64,000 nt of DNA from JBBRHQ01 sp963720735. GTDB taxonomy: Bacteria; Actinomycetota; Thermoleophilia; Solirubrobacterales; 70-9. The stretch is taken from assembly GCA_963720735.1 (NCBI GenBank), contig CAVRGL010000011.1, positions 62,001 to 126,000 on the forward strand. The letters run 5' to 3'. The number at the start of each line of letters is the position of its first letter. The stretch's first letter is position 1. The notes under the pieces are model-generated. The model was not told the origin of the DNA. It was given only the letters and a program-made list of their open reading frames with translations, and did not search any database. This document shows positions 19,062 through 27,214 of the stretch, piece after piece. The translations under genes and the position numbers were made by a program.

Positions 19062-19858
19062 CTCACCGGCTCCTCGCTGCGGCGCCCGGCCAGGGCGGCG
19101 GTTCGCTCCGCCATCACCCGGTAGAGGTCAAGCAGCTCCGGGTCGGTTTCGGCGAGGGCCTCCAGATGGCGGGATACAGTGGCAGCGTCGCCGCGCGCGA
19201 TCGGTCCGGTGAGAGCCGCTCCGCCGTGCTCCGCCCAGTTGGCCGCCGTGCGCAGCACCATCGGGGCGAGCAGCTCGCGGGCATCCGCCACTCCGGCACC
19301 CTCGAGCAGTTCGGCCGCGGACTCCTCCAGCGCGACGAGGAAGTTCGAGGCGATCGCGGCGGCGGCGTGATAGGCGGCCCGCTTCTCCTCGGGAACCTCA
19401 AACGGGCTCATCCCCAGCGAAGCCGCCAGCCCTTCCGCGAAGCCGATCCCCGCCGGATCGGAAGCGGAGACTGCGCAGAAGGCCCCGGCGAGATCGGGCC
19501 CCTCGCCGCGGATCGTCTGCAGCGGGTGGATCGAGAACACCGAGGCGCCGCGCTCGGCCGCCGCTGAAAGCGCCTCGAGGCCGGTGGCGCCGCTGGTGTG
19601 GCCGACGAAGCGAGCGGCGCCGAGATCCTCGGCGAGGCCGGAGCAGGCCGCCTCGATCGCCGCGTCAGGAACGCAGAGCAGGACCGCCTCACCTTCCGGG
19701 CCGCCGGCTGCGGGCTGCTCCCTGCCGATCAGCGTCGACTCTATGCCTGCCGCGCGGGCGGCTGCCGCGATCGCCCTGCCGACCCTTCCCGGGCCGACGA
19801 TGGTGAGCGCGGTTGGCGCTTGCGGATTTCGGTCTCTGTCCCGTTCCAGTTCCCGCAT
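19058..19858 (-). CDS. Rossmann-fold/DUF2520 protein, candidate ketopantoate reductase
   Basis: First gene of the pantothenate operon. Residues ~17-140 form an NAD(P)-binding Rossmann domain (TIVGPGRVGRAIAAAARAAG), and the C-terminal ~120 residues form the helical DUF2520 domain (YHAAAAIASNFLVAL, LLAPMVLRTAANW). The architecture resembles 6-phosphogluconate-dehydrogenase-like reductases. The operon contains panC and panB, and no classical panE is visible nearby, so it is reasonable to infer that this protein reduces ketopantoate; that assignment is context-based. Confidence 0.85.
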   Translation of the reverse strand: MRELERDRDRNPQAPTALTIVGPGRVGRAIAAAARAAGIESTLIGREQPAAGGPEGEAVLLCVPDAAIEAACSGLAEDLGAARFVGHTSGATGLEALSAAAERGASVFSIHPLQTIRGEGPDLAGAFCAVSASDPAGIGFAEGLAASLGMSPFEVPEEKRAAYHAAAAIASNFLVALEESAAELLEGAGVADARELLAPMVLRTAANWAEHGGAALTGPIARGDAATVSRHLEALAETDPELLDLYRVMAERTAALAGRRSEEPVR

Positions 19859-20009
19859 CGGAGATACCAGACGGAGCTCGATCAGCTCAATTGTCGACTT
19901 CTGCCGGCCGGGCCGGGGTCCACGCCCTCAGGGTCGCGGCCGGTCCGAATTATAGAACCGCCGACGCCCGACCCCGGGGCGACTACGATGAGCGGCGAAA
20001 GGGCCGAGG

Positions 20010-20300
20010 ATGCCGATCTACGAGTTTCAGTGCGAGCGCTGCGGGGCCCGCTTCGAGGAGCTGGTCTCGAACGGATCGGTGCGGGTCCCGTGCGCCCAAT
20101 GCGGCGCGGAGAAGACACGGCGCGCCTTCCCCTCGGCGATCTCGCCTCCCGGCCGCCTGCCCCGGGGTGCCTCGGTGCGCGACAGCGAGTCGCGGCGTCG
20201 CGAGCGCGAGGCGGCACGATCGGAGCGCCTTGCCGAGACCCGCAAGCTGCGCGAGGCCGGCGGTGTCCCCCCGCCCCGCTCGAAGGGGAGGAAGCGATGA
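20010..20300 (+). CDS. FmdB-family zinc-ribbon protein
   Basis: A 96-residue protein opening MPIYEFQCERCG, the hallmark of FmdB-type putative regulatory proteins, with a second pair CAQCG; the four Cys (C8, C11, C29, C32) should bind one zinc. The remaining two thirds is Arg/Glu-rich and disordered-looking. Some FmdB proteins are linked to regulation of amidase/formamidase genes, but most are uncharacterised. Its stop overlaps the ATG of the uracil-DNA glycosylase gene, suggesting a coupled DNA-repair or stress role. Confidence 0.88.
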   Translation: MPIYEFQCERCGARFEELVSNGSVRVPCAQCGAEKTRRAFPSAISPPGRLPRGASVRDSESRRREREAARSERLAETRKLREAGGVPPPRSKGRKR

Positions 20301-20989
20301 GCGCCGGGGCCGGCGCCCTGCAGCGCCGGGAGAAGCTCGTGGAGCTGTTCAACGAGGCGTCCGGCTGCCTGCGCTGCCCGCTCTCGGAGACCCGGACGAA
20401 GGTCGTCTTCGGCGCCGGCAACGCCGACGCCGACCTGATGTTCGTCGGGGAGGCGCCGGGAGCCGAGGAGGATCGCCGCGGCCTGCCGTTCGTCGGGCGG
20501 GCCGGCGGTCTCCTCAACGAGATGCTGGCAGGGATCGGGATGTCGCGCGACGACGTCTTCATCGCCAACGTGCTCAAGTGCCGTCCGCCCGGGAACCGCG
20601 ATCCCCAGCCGGTCGAGATCGAGTCCTGCAGGCCCTACCTGCTCGAGCAGGTGAGGCTGATCGAGCCGCGCGTCGTCGCAACGCTGGGGAACTTCGCGAC
20701 CAAGCTGTTGAGCGGCAACCCGACCGGGATCACCAAGGTCCGCGGCACCCCTCAGGTGCACGAGCTCGGGGGCCGGACAGTGTTCCTGCTGCCGCTGTTT
20801 CACCCGGCAGCGGCGCTCCGCGCGCCGGCCGTCGCCGAGACCCTGCGCGGCGACTTTCAGGCGATCCCCGATCTCCTGGCAGAGCCGCTGCCGGGCCTCG
20901 GCGAGGAGGAGCAGGCGGAGCCGACCGAGAGCCTCGAGATCGGGGAGAGCAGCGCGCCCGAGCCCGACCAGCTCGGGTTCTTCGGTTGA
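20297..20989 (+). CDS. uracil-DNA glycosylase, family 4 (Fe-S type)
   Basis: Removes uracil from DNA to start base excision repair. The 230-residue protein has the family-4 features: motif GEAPGAEED (~residues 55-63), the four Cys for a 4Fe-4S cluster (CLRC near residue 24, then KCRPP and ESCRPYL), and the motif-2 region FHPAAALR. The last ~30 residues are an acidic tail absent from minimal homologues. The ATG at 20297 overlaps the FmdB stop; a far longer in-frame extension upstream is antisense to the DUF2520 gene. tsaE begins within its stop codon. Confidence 0.95.
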   Translation: MSAGAGALQRREKLVELFNEASGCLRCPLSETRTKVVFGAGNADADLMFVGEAPGAEEDRRGLPFVGRAGGLLNEMLAGIGMSRDDVFIANVLKCRPPGNRDPQPVEIESCRPYLLEQVRLIEPRVVATLGNFATKLLSGNPTGITKVRGTPQVHELGGRTVFLLPLFHPAAALRAPAVAETLRGDFQAIPDLLAEPLPGLGEEEQAEPTESLEIGESSAPEPDQLGFFG

Positions 20990-21441
20990 GCGCCGAGAGG
21001 TTGACGACCGCCTCCGCGGAGGAGACCGAACGACTCGGCGCCCGGATAGCTGGCGACCTGAGGCCGGGTGACGTCGTCCTGGTCAGTGGAGAGGTCGGGG
21101 CCGGCAAGACGACGCTGATCCGTGGTGCCTGCCTCGCCCTCGGGGTGGATGGCCCGGTGACCTCCCCGACTTTCACCATCGGCCGGCGCTACCGCGGTTC
21201 CCGGATCCCCGTCTCCCACCTCGATCTCTACCGGCTCGAGAGCCTCGACGACGAGGACCCCGGCCTGCTCGACGACTACCTGGGGCCGGACTCGATCGCG
21301 TTCATCGAGTGGTCGGAGCCGGCCGAGCGGGATCTGCAGGGGGGAAGGGTGATGCGGGTCGGGCTCCGCCACGCCGGCGGCGATCGCCGCGAGGTCGAGA
21401 TCGGAGCGGCGCCCCAGCGGATCAGTAACCGCCGTTGTTGA
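20986..21441 (+). CDS. tsaE: tRNA threonylcarbamoyladenosine biosynthesis ATPase TsaE
   Basis: ATPase that, with TsaB and TsaD, transfers the threonylcarbamoyl group to A37 of tRNAs reading ANN codons. The 151-residue protein shows Walker A GEVGAGKTT (~residues 34-42), then SPTFTI, HLDLYRL and FIEWSE, all signature TsaE motifs. The start is a TTG at 20986 that overlaps the stop of the glycosylase (TTGA). Its 3' end overlaps the convergent lipoprotein gene by 20 bases. tsaB and tsaD are 1-2 kb downstream, separated by two unrelated secreted-protein genes. Confidence 0.94.
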   Translation: MSAERLTTASAEETERLGARIAGDLRPGDVVLVSGEVGAGKTTLIRGACLALGVDGPVTSPTFTIGRRYRGSRIPVSHLDLYRLESLDDEDPGLLDDYLGPDSIAFIEWSEPAERDLQGGRVMRVGLRHAGGDRREVEIGAAPQRISNRRC

Positions 21442-21757
21442 TCGCCTTCTGAGCGTCCTTGCTGGCCTGGTTCAGCTTCTTCTGAGCCTCGGGGACCTTT
21501 TTGTTGAGCTTCTTCTGCGCCTTGTTGAGTTGCTTCTGGGCCTCGTTGAGCGTCTTGTTGCCCTGCTTCTGAGCCTTGTTCAGCGCCTTGTTGCCCTGCT
21601 TCTGGATCTCCTTGGTGGCCTTCTTGATCTGCTTGTTCGCATCGGTGATCGCGTTGCTGACGTCGCTGCTGCTCCCGCAGCCGGCGAGCGCCAGCGCGCC
21701 GGCCACCGCCGCGAGGGGAAGCAGCGCCGCGAATCTGCTCTGCCTGATGCGTTTCAT
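21422..21757 (-). CDS. Lys/Gln/Asn-rich repeat lipoprotein
   Basis: A 111-residue lipoprotein. Signal LLPLAAVAGALALAGC ends at the acylated Cys (~residue 27). The mature part is almost wholly helical low-complexity sequence built from short repeats such as KAQKQGNK, EAQKQLNK, KAQKKLNK and EAQKKLNQ, strongly basic and without aromatic residues until the last one. Such a chain could be an extended coiled-coil tether, possibly binding teichoic or nucleic acid; function is unknown. I chose the ATG at 21757, which has a GATTCG/GAAAGG-like region before it, over an in-frame start 30 codons upstream that would place the signal internally. Confidence 0.8.
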   Translation of the reverse strand: MKRIRQSRFAALLPLAAVAGALALAGCGSSSDVSNAITDANKQIKKATKEIQKQGNKALNKAQKQGNKTLNEAQKQLNKAQKKLNKKVPEAQKKLNQASKDAQKAINNGGY

Positions 21758-21934
21758 CGGATTCGACCTTTCGGATGCGGGTTTCAGCCGCCGGGGCGCT
21801 CGGCCCCGGCTCGGGAGGCGCCAGCGTACAGGGGTCGCCGGGCGCACCTTTGACTCCGTCGGGGTGTTCGATCAGGTGCCGGTAGCATCGGCCGCCGGCG
21901 CTCGGAGACCGCCACGTCACGAAGGAGCCAGGCA

Positions 21935-22381
21935 ATCAAGCGAGCCACGACCATAGCCGCCGCCCTGCTCCTGGGTACCGCCCTGCTGGCCGCAGCCGGC
22001 CCGGCCGGGGCCCGGCCGACCGCCACCGCCTCCGCCTCCGCCGCCTACAGGGTCTACGTGGTCTGCCCGAACCTGCCGCCCCAGCCGACACCCGCCCAGA
22101 TCAGGCGGAAGATGGCGCATGCACGCCCCAAGCACAGCTGCCCCGCCGCCAGCACCAAAGCGGCGATGTTCCGTAGCAACCTTCGCGACGTCACATACAA
22201 GATCTGCATCAAGTTCCCGGTCGCGCTGCCGAGGCGCCCCTGCGCGACTGAGCAGGCCGCCAAGGGGGTCCTTTACTACAACGTCATCAACTCGAACGTT
22301 GCGGGCCTGCACCGGGTGACCTGGTTCGTAAGGGGCAAGCGGATAGGGCGCAGAAAGTTCCGGGTGCTGGCGCCCCATTGA
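21935..22381 (+). CDS. secreted Cys-containing protein with apparent ATC start codon
   Basis: An open frame ending at 22381 encodes a clear signal peptide (KRATTIAAALLLGTALLAAAGPAGA) and a basic mature domain of ~115 residues with four or five Cys (VCPNLPP, HSCPAA, KICIKF, RRPCATE). No ATG, GTG or TTG in this frame precedes the signal. A Shine-Dalgarno GAAGGAG at 21921-21927 is followed after seven bases by ATC AAG CGA, exactly where a typical Met-Lys-Arg signal start would be, so ATC is the best start. Starting at GTG 22058 would destroy the signal peptide. The function is unknown; the rest is conserved-looking with YYNVINSN and HRVTWFV. Confidence 0.72.
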   Translation: MKRATTIAAALLLGTALLAAAGPAGARPTATASASAAYRVYVVCPNLPPQPTPAQIRRKMAHARPKHSCPAASTKAAMFRSNLRDVTYKICIKFPVALPRRPCATEQAAKGVLYYNVINSNVAGLHRVTWFVRGKRIGRRKFRVLAPH

Positions 22382-22430
22382 GCCGGCCCCGCCTGCGCAC
22401 CCCCGATCGAGCGCCGGCAAGGGGGCGCCG

Positions 22431-23138
22431 GTGCTCGTAGTTGGATTCGACACGGCCACCGACGACACGGCGGTGTGCGCGTGGGAGGACGGGGATGTCC
22501 TCGACGAAGCCGTGATCGGCCCCGGCCCGCCGGGGACCAGGCCTGCCCACGCCACCGCCCTGCTCCCGGCGATCGAGCGGGCGGTCGCGGCGGTCGGGGG
22601 GTGGTCGGCCGTGGCGCGGATCGCCGCCGGCACCGGTCCCGGGTCGTTCACCGGCCTGCGAATCGGGATCGCCACGGCGCGGGCGCTCGCGGCTGCGCTC
22701 GGGAAGCCGGCGGTCGGGGTCGGGACCCTCGACGCGCTCGCCCTGGGCATGCGGGAAGCCGCGGGCGGCGGGAGGGAGCTGCTCCCGACGCTCGACGCGC
22801 GGCGCGGGCAGCTGTTCGCCGGGCTCTACGACGCCGATGGCTCTGCCCTCCGGGAGCCGTTCCTGGCCGACCCCGGAGAGCTGGGGGGATTCGTGTCGGG
22901 GCTCTCGCGGGCGCCGCTGGCTGCGGGTTCGGGGGCGCTACGATTTCGGCGCGAGCTCTCCGGCAGCGGCGCCGAGATCCCGGGTGGGTCTGATCCCGTC
23001 CACCGGATCGCCGCCCGGCACGTCTGTGCTCTGGGCGCCGCGAACGCCGCGGACGGGGCGCTCGAACCGAGATATTTGAGACCACCCGACGCGGAACGCT
23101 GGCGTGAGCGAGACACTTCACCAAGATCCAAGGGCTGA
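22431..23138 (+). CDS. tsaB: tRNA threonylcarbamoyladenosine biosynthesis protein TsaB
   Basis: Scaffold partner of TsaD in making t6A37 of tRNA. The 235-residue ASKHA-fold protein has VVGFDTATDDTAVC at the N-terminus and the diagnostic GTGPGSFTGLRIGIATARALA (~residues 66-86) with DARRGQLFAGLYD. GTG start with AAGGGGG seven bases upstream. It begins a run of tightly packed genes through 27606; rimI starts 35 bases before its end. Confidence 0.93.
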   Translation: MLVVGFDTATDDTAVCAWEDGDVLDEAVIGPGPPGTRPAHATALLPAIERAVAAVGGWSAVARIAAGTGPGSFTGLRIGIATARALAAALGKPAVGVGTLDALALGMREAAGGGRELLPTLDARRGQLFAGLYDADGSALREPFLADPGELGGFVSGLSRAPLAAGSGALRFRRELSGSGAEIPGGSDPVHRIAARHVCALGAANAADGALEPRYLRPPDAERWRERDTSPRSKG

Positions 23139-23583
23139 CGCCGGCGCCGAGCTGAAGCTGCGCCGGCTCTCCTACAGCGACCTGCCGTCGGTGATCGCGA
23201 TCGAGCGGCGCTCCTTCCCGACCGCCTGGTCGCTGGCGATGTTCGTGCTCGAGCTCTCGAAGCCTTCGGGGATCTGCCTTGCCGCGACCGCCCGTGACCG
23301 CCTGCTCGGCTATCTGGTCTGCTCGCGCTACGACCAGGTCTGGCACCTGATGAACGTCGCCGTCGCTCCCGAGGAGCGCCGTACCGGGGTCGCGACCCGG
23401 CTGATCCATCGGCTGTTCGACGACGCCGGTGAAGGTCTGCCGTTCACGCTCGAGGTGCGGATCTCGAACCGCGAGGCGATCGCAATGTACGAGGGCCTCG
23501 GGTTCCGCTCGGCCGGCGTCCGCCGCCGCTATTACCACGACAACGGCGAGGACGCGATCATCATGTGGCTGGACTCACCCTAG
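23104..23583 (+). CDS. rimI: ribosomal-protein-alanine N-acetyltransferase RimI
   Basis: GNAT acetyltransferase that acetylates the N-terminal alanine of ribosomal protein S18. The 159 residues include the acetyl-CoA loop VAPEERRTGVATRLI (R/Q-x-x-G-x-A motif, ~residues 86-100) and the C-terminal MYEGLGF strand with YY. It lies between tsaB and tsaD, the usual bacterial neighbourhood; some actinobacteria fuse rimI to tsaD, but here they are separate overlapping genes. The GTG at 23104 lies within tsaB, so translation is coupled. Confidence 0.92.
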   Translation: MSETLHQDPRADAGAELKLRRLSYSDLPSVIAIERRSFPTAWSLAMFVLELSKPSGICLAATARDRLLGYLVCSRYDQVWHLMNVAVAPEERRTGVATRLIHRLFDDAGEGLPFTLEVRISNREAIAMYEGLGFRSAGVRRRYYHDNGEDAIIMWLDSP

Positions 23584-23624
23584 CCCGCGGCGGACGCGGA
23601 AGCGAGCGAGCAAGGCGGTGTCCT

Positions 23625-24674
23625 GTGGGTGCGAGTGAGCGAGAGCAGAGCACGCGGGCGGAGGGTTTGTGCCTCGCGCTCGAGACCTCCTGCGATGACA
23701 CCTGCGCCGCCGTCGTCGACGGTCCGCGGATCCTCGCCAACGTGATCTCCTCCCAGGCCGCGGCCCACGCCGGCTTCGGCGGGGTGGTGCCGGAGGTCGC
23801 CGCGCGCCATCACCTCGATCTGGCGATGCCGGTGGTCGAGGCGGCGCTGGGTGAGGCCGGGGTCGGCGCCGAGGCGATCGAGTCGGTCGCGGTCACCGCG
23901 GGCCCGGGGCTGATCGGCGCCCTGCTGGTCGGTCTCAGCACCGCGAAGGCGATCGCCGCCGCCCACCGCCTGCCGCTGATCCCGGTCGATCACATGCAGG
24001 GGCATGTCGCGGCGAACTTCCTCGAGCCCGGGCCGCTGGAGCCACCGTTCCTCTGCCTGCTCGCGAGCGGCGGGCACACCCTGCTTGCGGCTGTGCGCGA
24101 CCACCGTGGACACGAGGTCCTCGGCCAGACGCTCGACGATGCCGCCGGCGAGGCGCTGGACAAGGGGGCCCGGATGCTCGGGCTCGGCTATCCCGGCGGC
24201 CCCGCGCTGGAGCGGTTGGCGGCGGACGGCGACGAGGCGGCGGTCAGCTTCCCGGTGGCGATGAGCCGCGAGCCGGGGCTCGACTTCAGCTTCAGCGGGC
24301 TGAAGACGTCACTTGCCTACCGCTGCCGCGACCTCGGCCCCGAGGGTGTATTCGAGCAGCGCGCCGACCTCGCTGCCGGGTTTCAGGCCGCGGTCGTCGG
24401 TCAGCTGGTTGCCAAGCTCGAGCGCGCCCTCGCCGGCGGCGATTGGAATGCGGTGGCGCTCGGCGGCGGGGTCGCCGCCAACGGCCCGCTGCGGCGGCGG
24501 GTCGAGGAGCTCTGCCGTGCAGGAGGCCTCCGGCTGAAGCTGCCCGCTCCCGAGCTCTGCACCGACAACGCCGCGATGATCGGGTCCGCCGCCCGCTTCG
24601 GGACGCCGATGCCCTACCCCGAGTACCTCGGCTACGACGCCTTCGCCTCCGGTCGCCGGGAGTTCGCCGCGTGA
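23625..24674 (+). CDS. tsaD: tRNA N6-threonylcarbamoyltransferase TsaD
   Basis: Catalytic subunit that transfers threonylcarbamoyl from TC-AMP to A37 of tRNA. The protein has LALETSCDDTCAAVV, VVPEVAARHHLDL, the metal-binding pair in VDHMQGH, LASGGHTLL and FSFSGLKT, then VAANGPLRRR and CTDNAAMIG. I prefer the GTG at 23625, which has AAGG nine bases upstream; an ATG at 23565 inside rimI would add 20 residues unlike the family. Product from 23625 is 349 residues, the normal length. Its stop overlaps the glutaredoxin start. Confidence 0.95.
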   Translation: MGASEREQSTRAEGLCLALETSCDDTCAAVVDGPRILANVISSQAAAHAGFGGVVPEVAARHHLDLAMPVVEAALGEAGVGAEAIESVAVTAGPGLIGALLVGLSTAKAIAAAHRLPLIPVDHMQGHVAANFLEPGPLEPPFLCLLASGGHTLLAAVRDHRGHEVLGQTLDDAAGEALDKGARMLGLGYPGGPALERLAADGDEAAVSFPVAMSREPGLDFSFSGLKTSLAYRCRDLGPEGVFEQRADLAAGFQAAVVGQLVAKLERALAGGDWNAVALGGGVAANGPLRRRVEELCRAGGLRLKLPAPELCTDNAAMIGSAARFGTPMPYPEYLGYDAFASGRREFAA

Positions 24675-24916
24675 TCCTCACGGTCTACTCGCGCCCAGGC
24701 TGTCACCTCTGCGAGGAGGCGCTCGAGACGATCCACGGCCTGCGGGCGGAGGGGTACCGGTTCGAGCTTCGCGAGATCGACATAGAGAGCGACGAGCGAC
24801 TGCTGCGCCGCTATCTCGAGCGCATTCCCGTCGTCCTTCTCGACGGCGCGGTGATCTCCGAGCTGGTCCTCGATCCGGTCGTGCTTCGGGCCAGTCTCGA
24901 TACTGTGACGGCATGA
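24671..24916 (+). CDS. glutaredoxin-like (DUF836) thiol protein
   Basis: An 81-residue thioredoxin-fold protein with the redox motif CHLC at residues ~11-14, then EIDIESDERLLRRY and the cis-Pro loop IPVVLLDG. The GTG start overlaps the tsaD stop and its TGA overlaps the ATG of rex, so it is coupled on both sides. Its position immediately before the NADH/NAD+ sensor Rex suggests a role in redox homeostasis; the electron donor is not known. Confidence 0.88.
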   Translation: MILTVYSRPGCHLCEEALETIHGLRAEGYRFELREIDIESDERLLRRYLERIPVVLLDGAVISELVLDPVVLRASLDTVTA

Positions 24917-25587
24917 TCGAACCGGGCACGATCGAAACAGACGGGACCGGCTCCGGCCTCGCGGCCGATGGCGAGCGCCTCTCCCTGGGAGTCGCCGCGC
25001 GCCTCTCCAGGTATCTCCAGGTGCTCACCCAGGCGCGAAAGATGGGCCGGGAGACGATCTCCTCGCAGGAGCTCTCCGAGTACACCCACATCAACCCGAC
25101 CCAGATCCGTCGCGATCTCTCCGGGTTCGGGAAGTTCGGCAAGCGCGGCGTCGGCTACAACGTCGACTCGCTGGTCTCCGAGATCCGCAAGATCCTGCGG
25201 ACCTCCGGCAAGCACAACATCGCCCTGTTCGGCGCCGGGAACCTAGGGCAGGCGATCGCCAGCTCCGACATCTTCGCCGACCACGGGTTCCAGATCGTCG
25301 CGATCTTCGACGTCGATTCGGAGCTTGTCGGCATGCGAGTGGGGGAGATGGAGGTCCGCGACTTCAGCGAGATCGACGGGGTCGTCTCCGAGGAGGAGAT
25401 CGTGGTCGGCGTCCTCGCGGTGCCCGCGGAAGCGGCCCAGGCCGTCGCGGACCGCTTGGTCGAGGCCGGGGTGAAGATCATCTTCAACTACTCCGAGCAG
25501 CTGCTGCACGTGCCGCCCGAGGTGACGGTCCATACCTCCAGCCCCGCAGTGGACCTCCTCTACGCGCTCTACTTCTACCTGGCCTGA
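24913..25587 (+). CDS. rex: redox-sensing transcriptional repressor Rex
   Basis: Senses the NADH/NAD+ ratio and represses respiratory and fermentative genes when NADH is low. The 224-residue protein has an N-terminal winged helix (~residues 20-75, with SSQELSEYTHINPTQIRRDLS), then a Rossmann domain with LFGAGNLGQAI (~residue 105) and the Rex signature DVDSELVG. The final helix (LLYALYFYLA) is the domain-swapped dimer helix. ATG overlaps the preceding stop. No Rex operator palindrome was recognised in this window. Confidence 0.96.
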   Translation: MIEPGTIETDGTGSGLAADGERLSLGVAARLSRYLQVLTQARKMGRETISSQELSEYTHINPTQIRRDLSGFGKFGKRGVGYNVDSLVSEIRKILRTSGKHNIALFGAGNLGQAIASSDIFADHGFQIVAIFDVDSELVGMRVGEMEVRDFSEIDGVVSEEEIVVGVLAVPAEAAQAVADRLVEAGVKIIFNYSEQLLHVPPEVTVHTSSPAVDLLYALYFYLA

Positions 25588-25592
25588 ACGCC

Positions 25593-26759
25593 TTGGCCGA
25601 CGCTGGCCTCGACCTCGACCGTGCCCGCGAGACCTTCGAGGGCTCGACCGATTTCACGATCGGCCTCGAGGAGGAGTTCGCGATCGTCGATCCGCAGACG
25701 CTCGAGCTCCAGCACCGCTTCGAGGATCTCCACGCGGCCTGCCTGGCCGACGAGGTGCTCGCCGAGTCCGCCGCCGGCGAGCTGATCTCCTCCGAGATCG
25801 AGATCCGCTCGGGACGCTCGGAAACGTTCTCCGAGGCGATCGAGCGCCAGCGCGAGCGGCGGGCCCGGCTGTTCCGGCTGAGCGCCGAGATGGGCCTCGG
25901 CCTGGCGGCCACCGGCACGCACCCGTGGGCCGACTACCTCGACCAGGTGATCATCGACACGCCCCACTACGAGCGGCTGCGTCACGACCTCGGCTGGGTG
26001 GCGCAGCGCAACAACACCTGGAGCATGCACGTCCACATGGGCATCCAGGGCGCGGACCGGGCGATCGCCGTCTGCGACTGGCTGCGCGAGCTGCTGCCGC
26101 TGCTGCTCGCCGTCTCCGCCAACTCGCCCTTCCTCGACCGCCGCGACACCGGCCTGCACTCGGTCCGCACCGAGATCTTCACCCGCACCTTCCCCCGCTG
26201 CGGGATCCCGAGCTGCTTCGGCAGCTGGGAGGAGTACGCGCGCTTCGTCGAGACCCTGGAGAGAACCGGCTCGGTCGTCGAGTCCACGCAGCTCTGGTGG
26301 AGCGTGCGCCCGCACCACGTCTTCGGCACCGTCGAGCTGAGGATCTGCGACTCGCAGACCCGGGGGGACGAGTCGTTCGGGCTCGCGGCGCTGATCGCCG
26401 CCTGCATCGCGCAGACGGCGCTCGACTACGACGAGCACGGCTACGACGGTGCGGGGTCGCCGCTCCGCGACCGCGAGATCGAGGAGAACCTCTGGCGCGC
26501 GATCCGCTACGGGATGGACGGAGAGATGATCGATTTCCGCGAGCAGCGGACCCAGCCGGCCCGCTCTGCGCTCGAGGAGGTGCTCGCCTGGACCTCGCCG
26601 GCCCGCGAGCGCCTCGGCCTCGAGGTTGCGCTTCCGGAGGCGAATGGCGCCCAGCGGGCTCGCGCCGCGCTCTCCGAGGGGGCGACGATCGAGGAGATCT
26701 ACCGCGAGGGGGTCGCCGAGACGACGGCGACCTACGGGCTAGGATCGGCGGTGAGATGA
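25593..26759 (+). CDS. carboxylate-amine ligase, GCS2/YbdK family
   Basis: ATP-grasp-like glutamate--cysteine ligase family 2 enzyme, ~388 residues. It has TIGLEEEFAIVD (metal-binding Glu, ~residues 22-33), SGRSETF, GTHPWADYLDQ, the HVHMGI motif and EIFTRTFPR, all typical of YbdK/EgtA-like ligases. A weak glutamate-cysteine ligase activity is known for YbdK, but the natural substrates of this subgroup are often unknown. The start is TTG at 25593, five bases after rex. DUF1844 starts within its stop codon. Confidence 0.9.
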   Translation: MADAGLDLDRARETFEGSTDFTIGLEEEFAIVDPQTLELQHRFEDLHAACLADEVLAESAAGELISSEIEIRSGRSETFSEAIERQRERRARLFRLSAEMGLGLAATGTHPWADYLDQVIIDTPHYERLRHDLGWVAQRNNTWSMHVHMGIQGADRAIAVCDWLRELLPLLLAVSANSPFLDRRDTGLHSVRTEIFTRTFPRCGIPSCFGSWEEYARFVETLERTGSVVESTQLWWSVRPHHVFGTVELRICDSQTRGDESFGLAALIAACIAQTALDYDEHGYDGAGSPLRDREIEENLWRAIRYGMDGEMIDFREQRTQPARSALEEVLAWTSPARERLGLEVALPEANGAQRARAALSEGATIEEIYREGVAETTATYGLGSAVR

Positions 26760-27214
26760 CTCCGACCGATCCCGGCGCCGATCCGCAGGCGAGCCAGCCC
26801 GAGCAGGCCGGCCAGGACCCGCAGGGCGCGGCGCCGAGCGAGGAGGAGATGCGTGAAGCGCTCGAGGAGCAGCTGCGCAAGGTGCGGGTCGAGGACCTGC
26901 TTCTGCAGAGCGTCGCCAGCATCATCAACCTGACCGCCCGCCGGATCGCCAAGGAGGACGAGCGCGACCTCGGCCAGGCGAAGACGGGGATCGACGCGAT
27001 CGCCGCACTCGCCGAGCTTCTTCCAGAGGAGGCCGCCAAGCAGGTCCGCAACGCGCTCTCCGAGCTCCAGGTGCTCTACGCGCAGGCCGCAGGGGGCGAG
27101 GGCGGGGGCGGAGAGCCCGGCGGTGAAGGCCCGCCGGGGGGCGGGCCGCCGCCGCCACCGGAAGGGGGGCCCGGCCGGGAGCCGCCGCCGCGGCTCTGGA
27201 CCCCGGGGTCCTGA
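26756..27214 (+). CDS. DUF1844 domain protein
   Basis: A 152-residue protein with a central helical DUF1844 domain (~residues 42-105: VEDLLLQSVASIINLTARRI, then QAKTGIDAIAALAELL and ALSELQVLYAQ). The N-terminus is Gln/Pro-rich and the last 45 residues are a Gly/Pro low-complexity tail. DUF1844 proteins are widespread and uncharacterised. ATG overlaps the stop of the ligase gene (ATGA), and its own TGA overlaps the next ATG. Confidence 0.88.
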   Translation: MTPTDPGADPQASQPEQAGQDPQGAAPSEEEMREALEEQLRKVRVEDLLLQSVASIINLTARRIAKEDERDLGQAKTGIDAIAALAELLPEEAAKQVRNALSELQVLYAQAAGGEGGGGEPGGEGPPGGGPPPPPEGGPGREPPPRLWTPGS

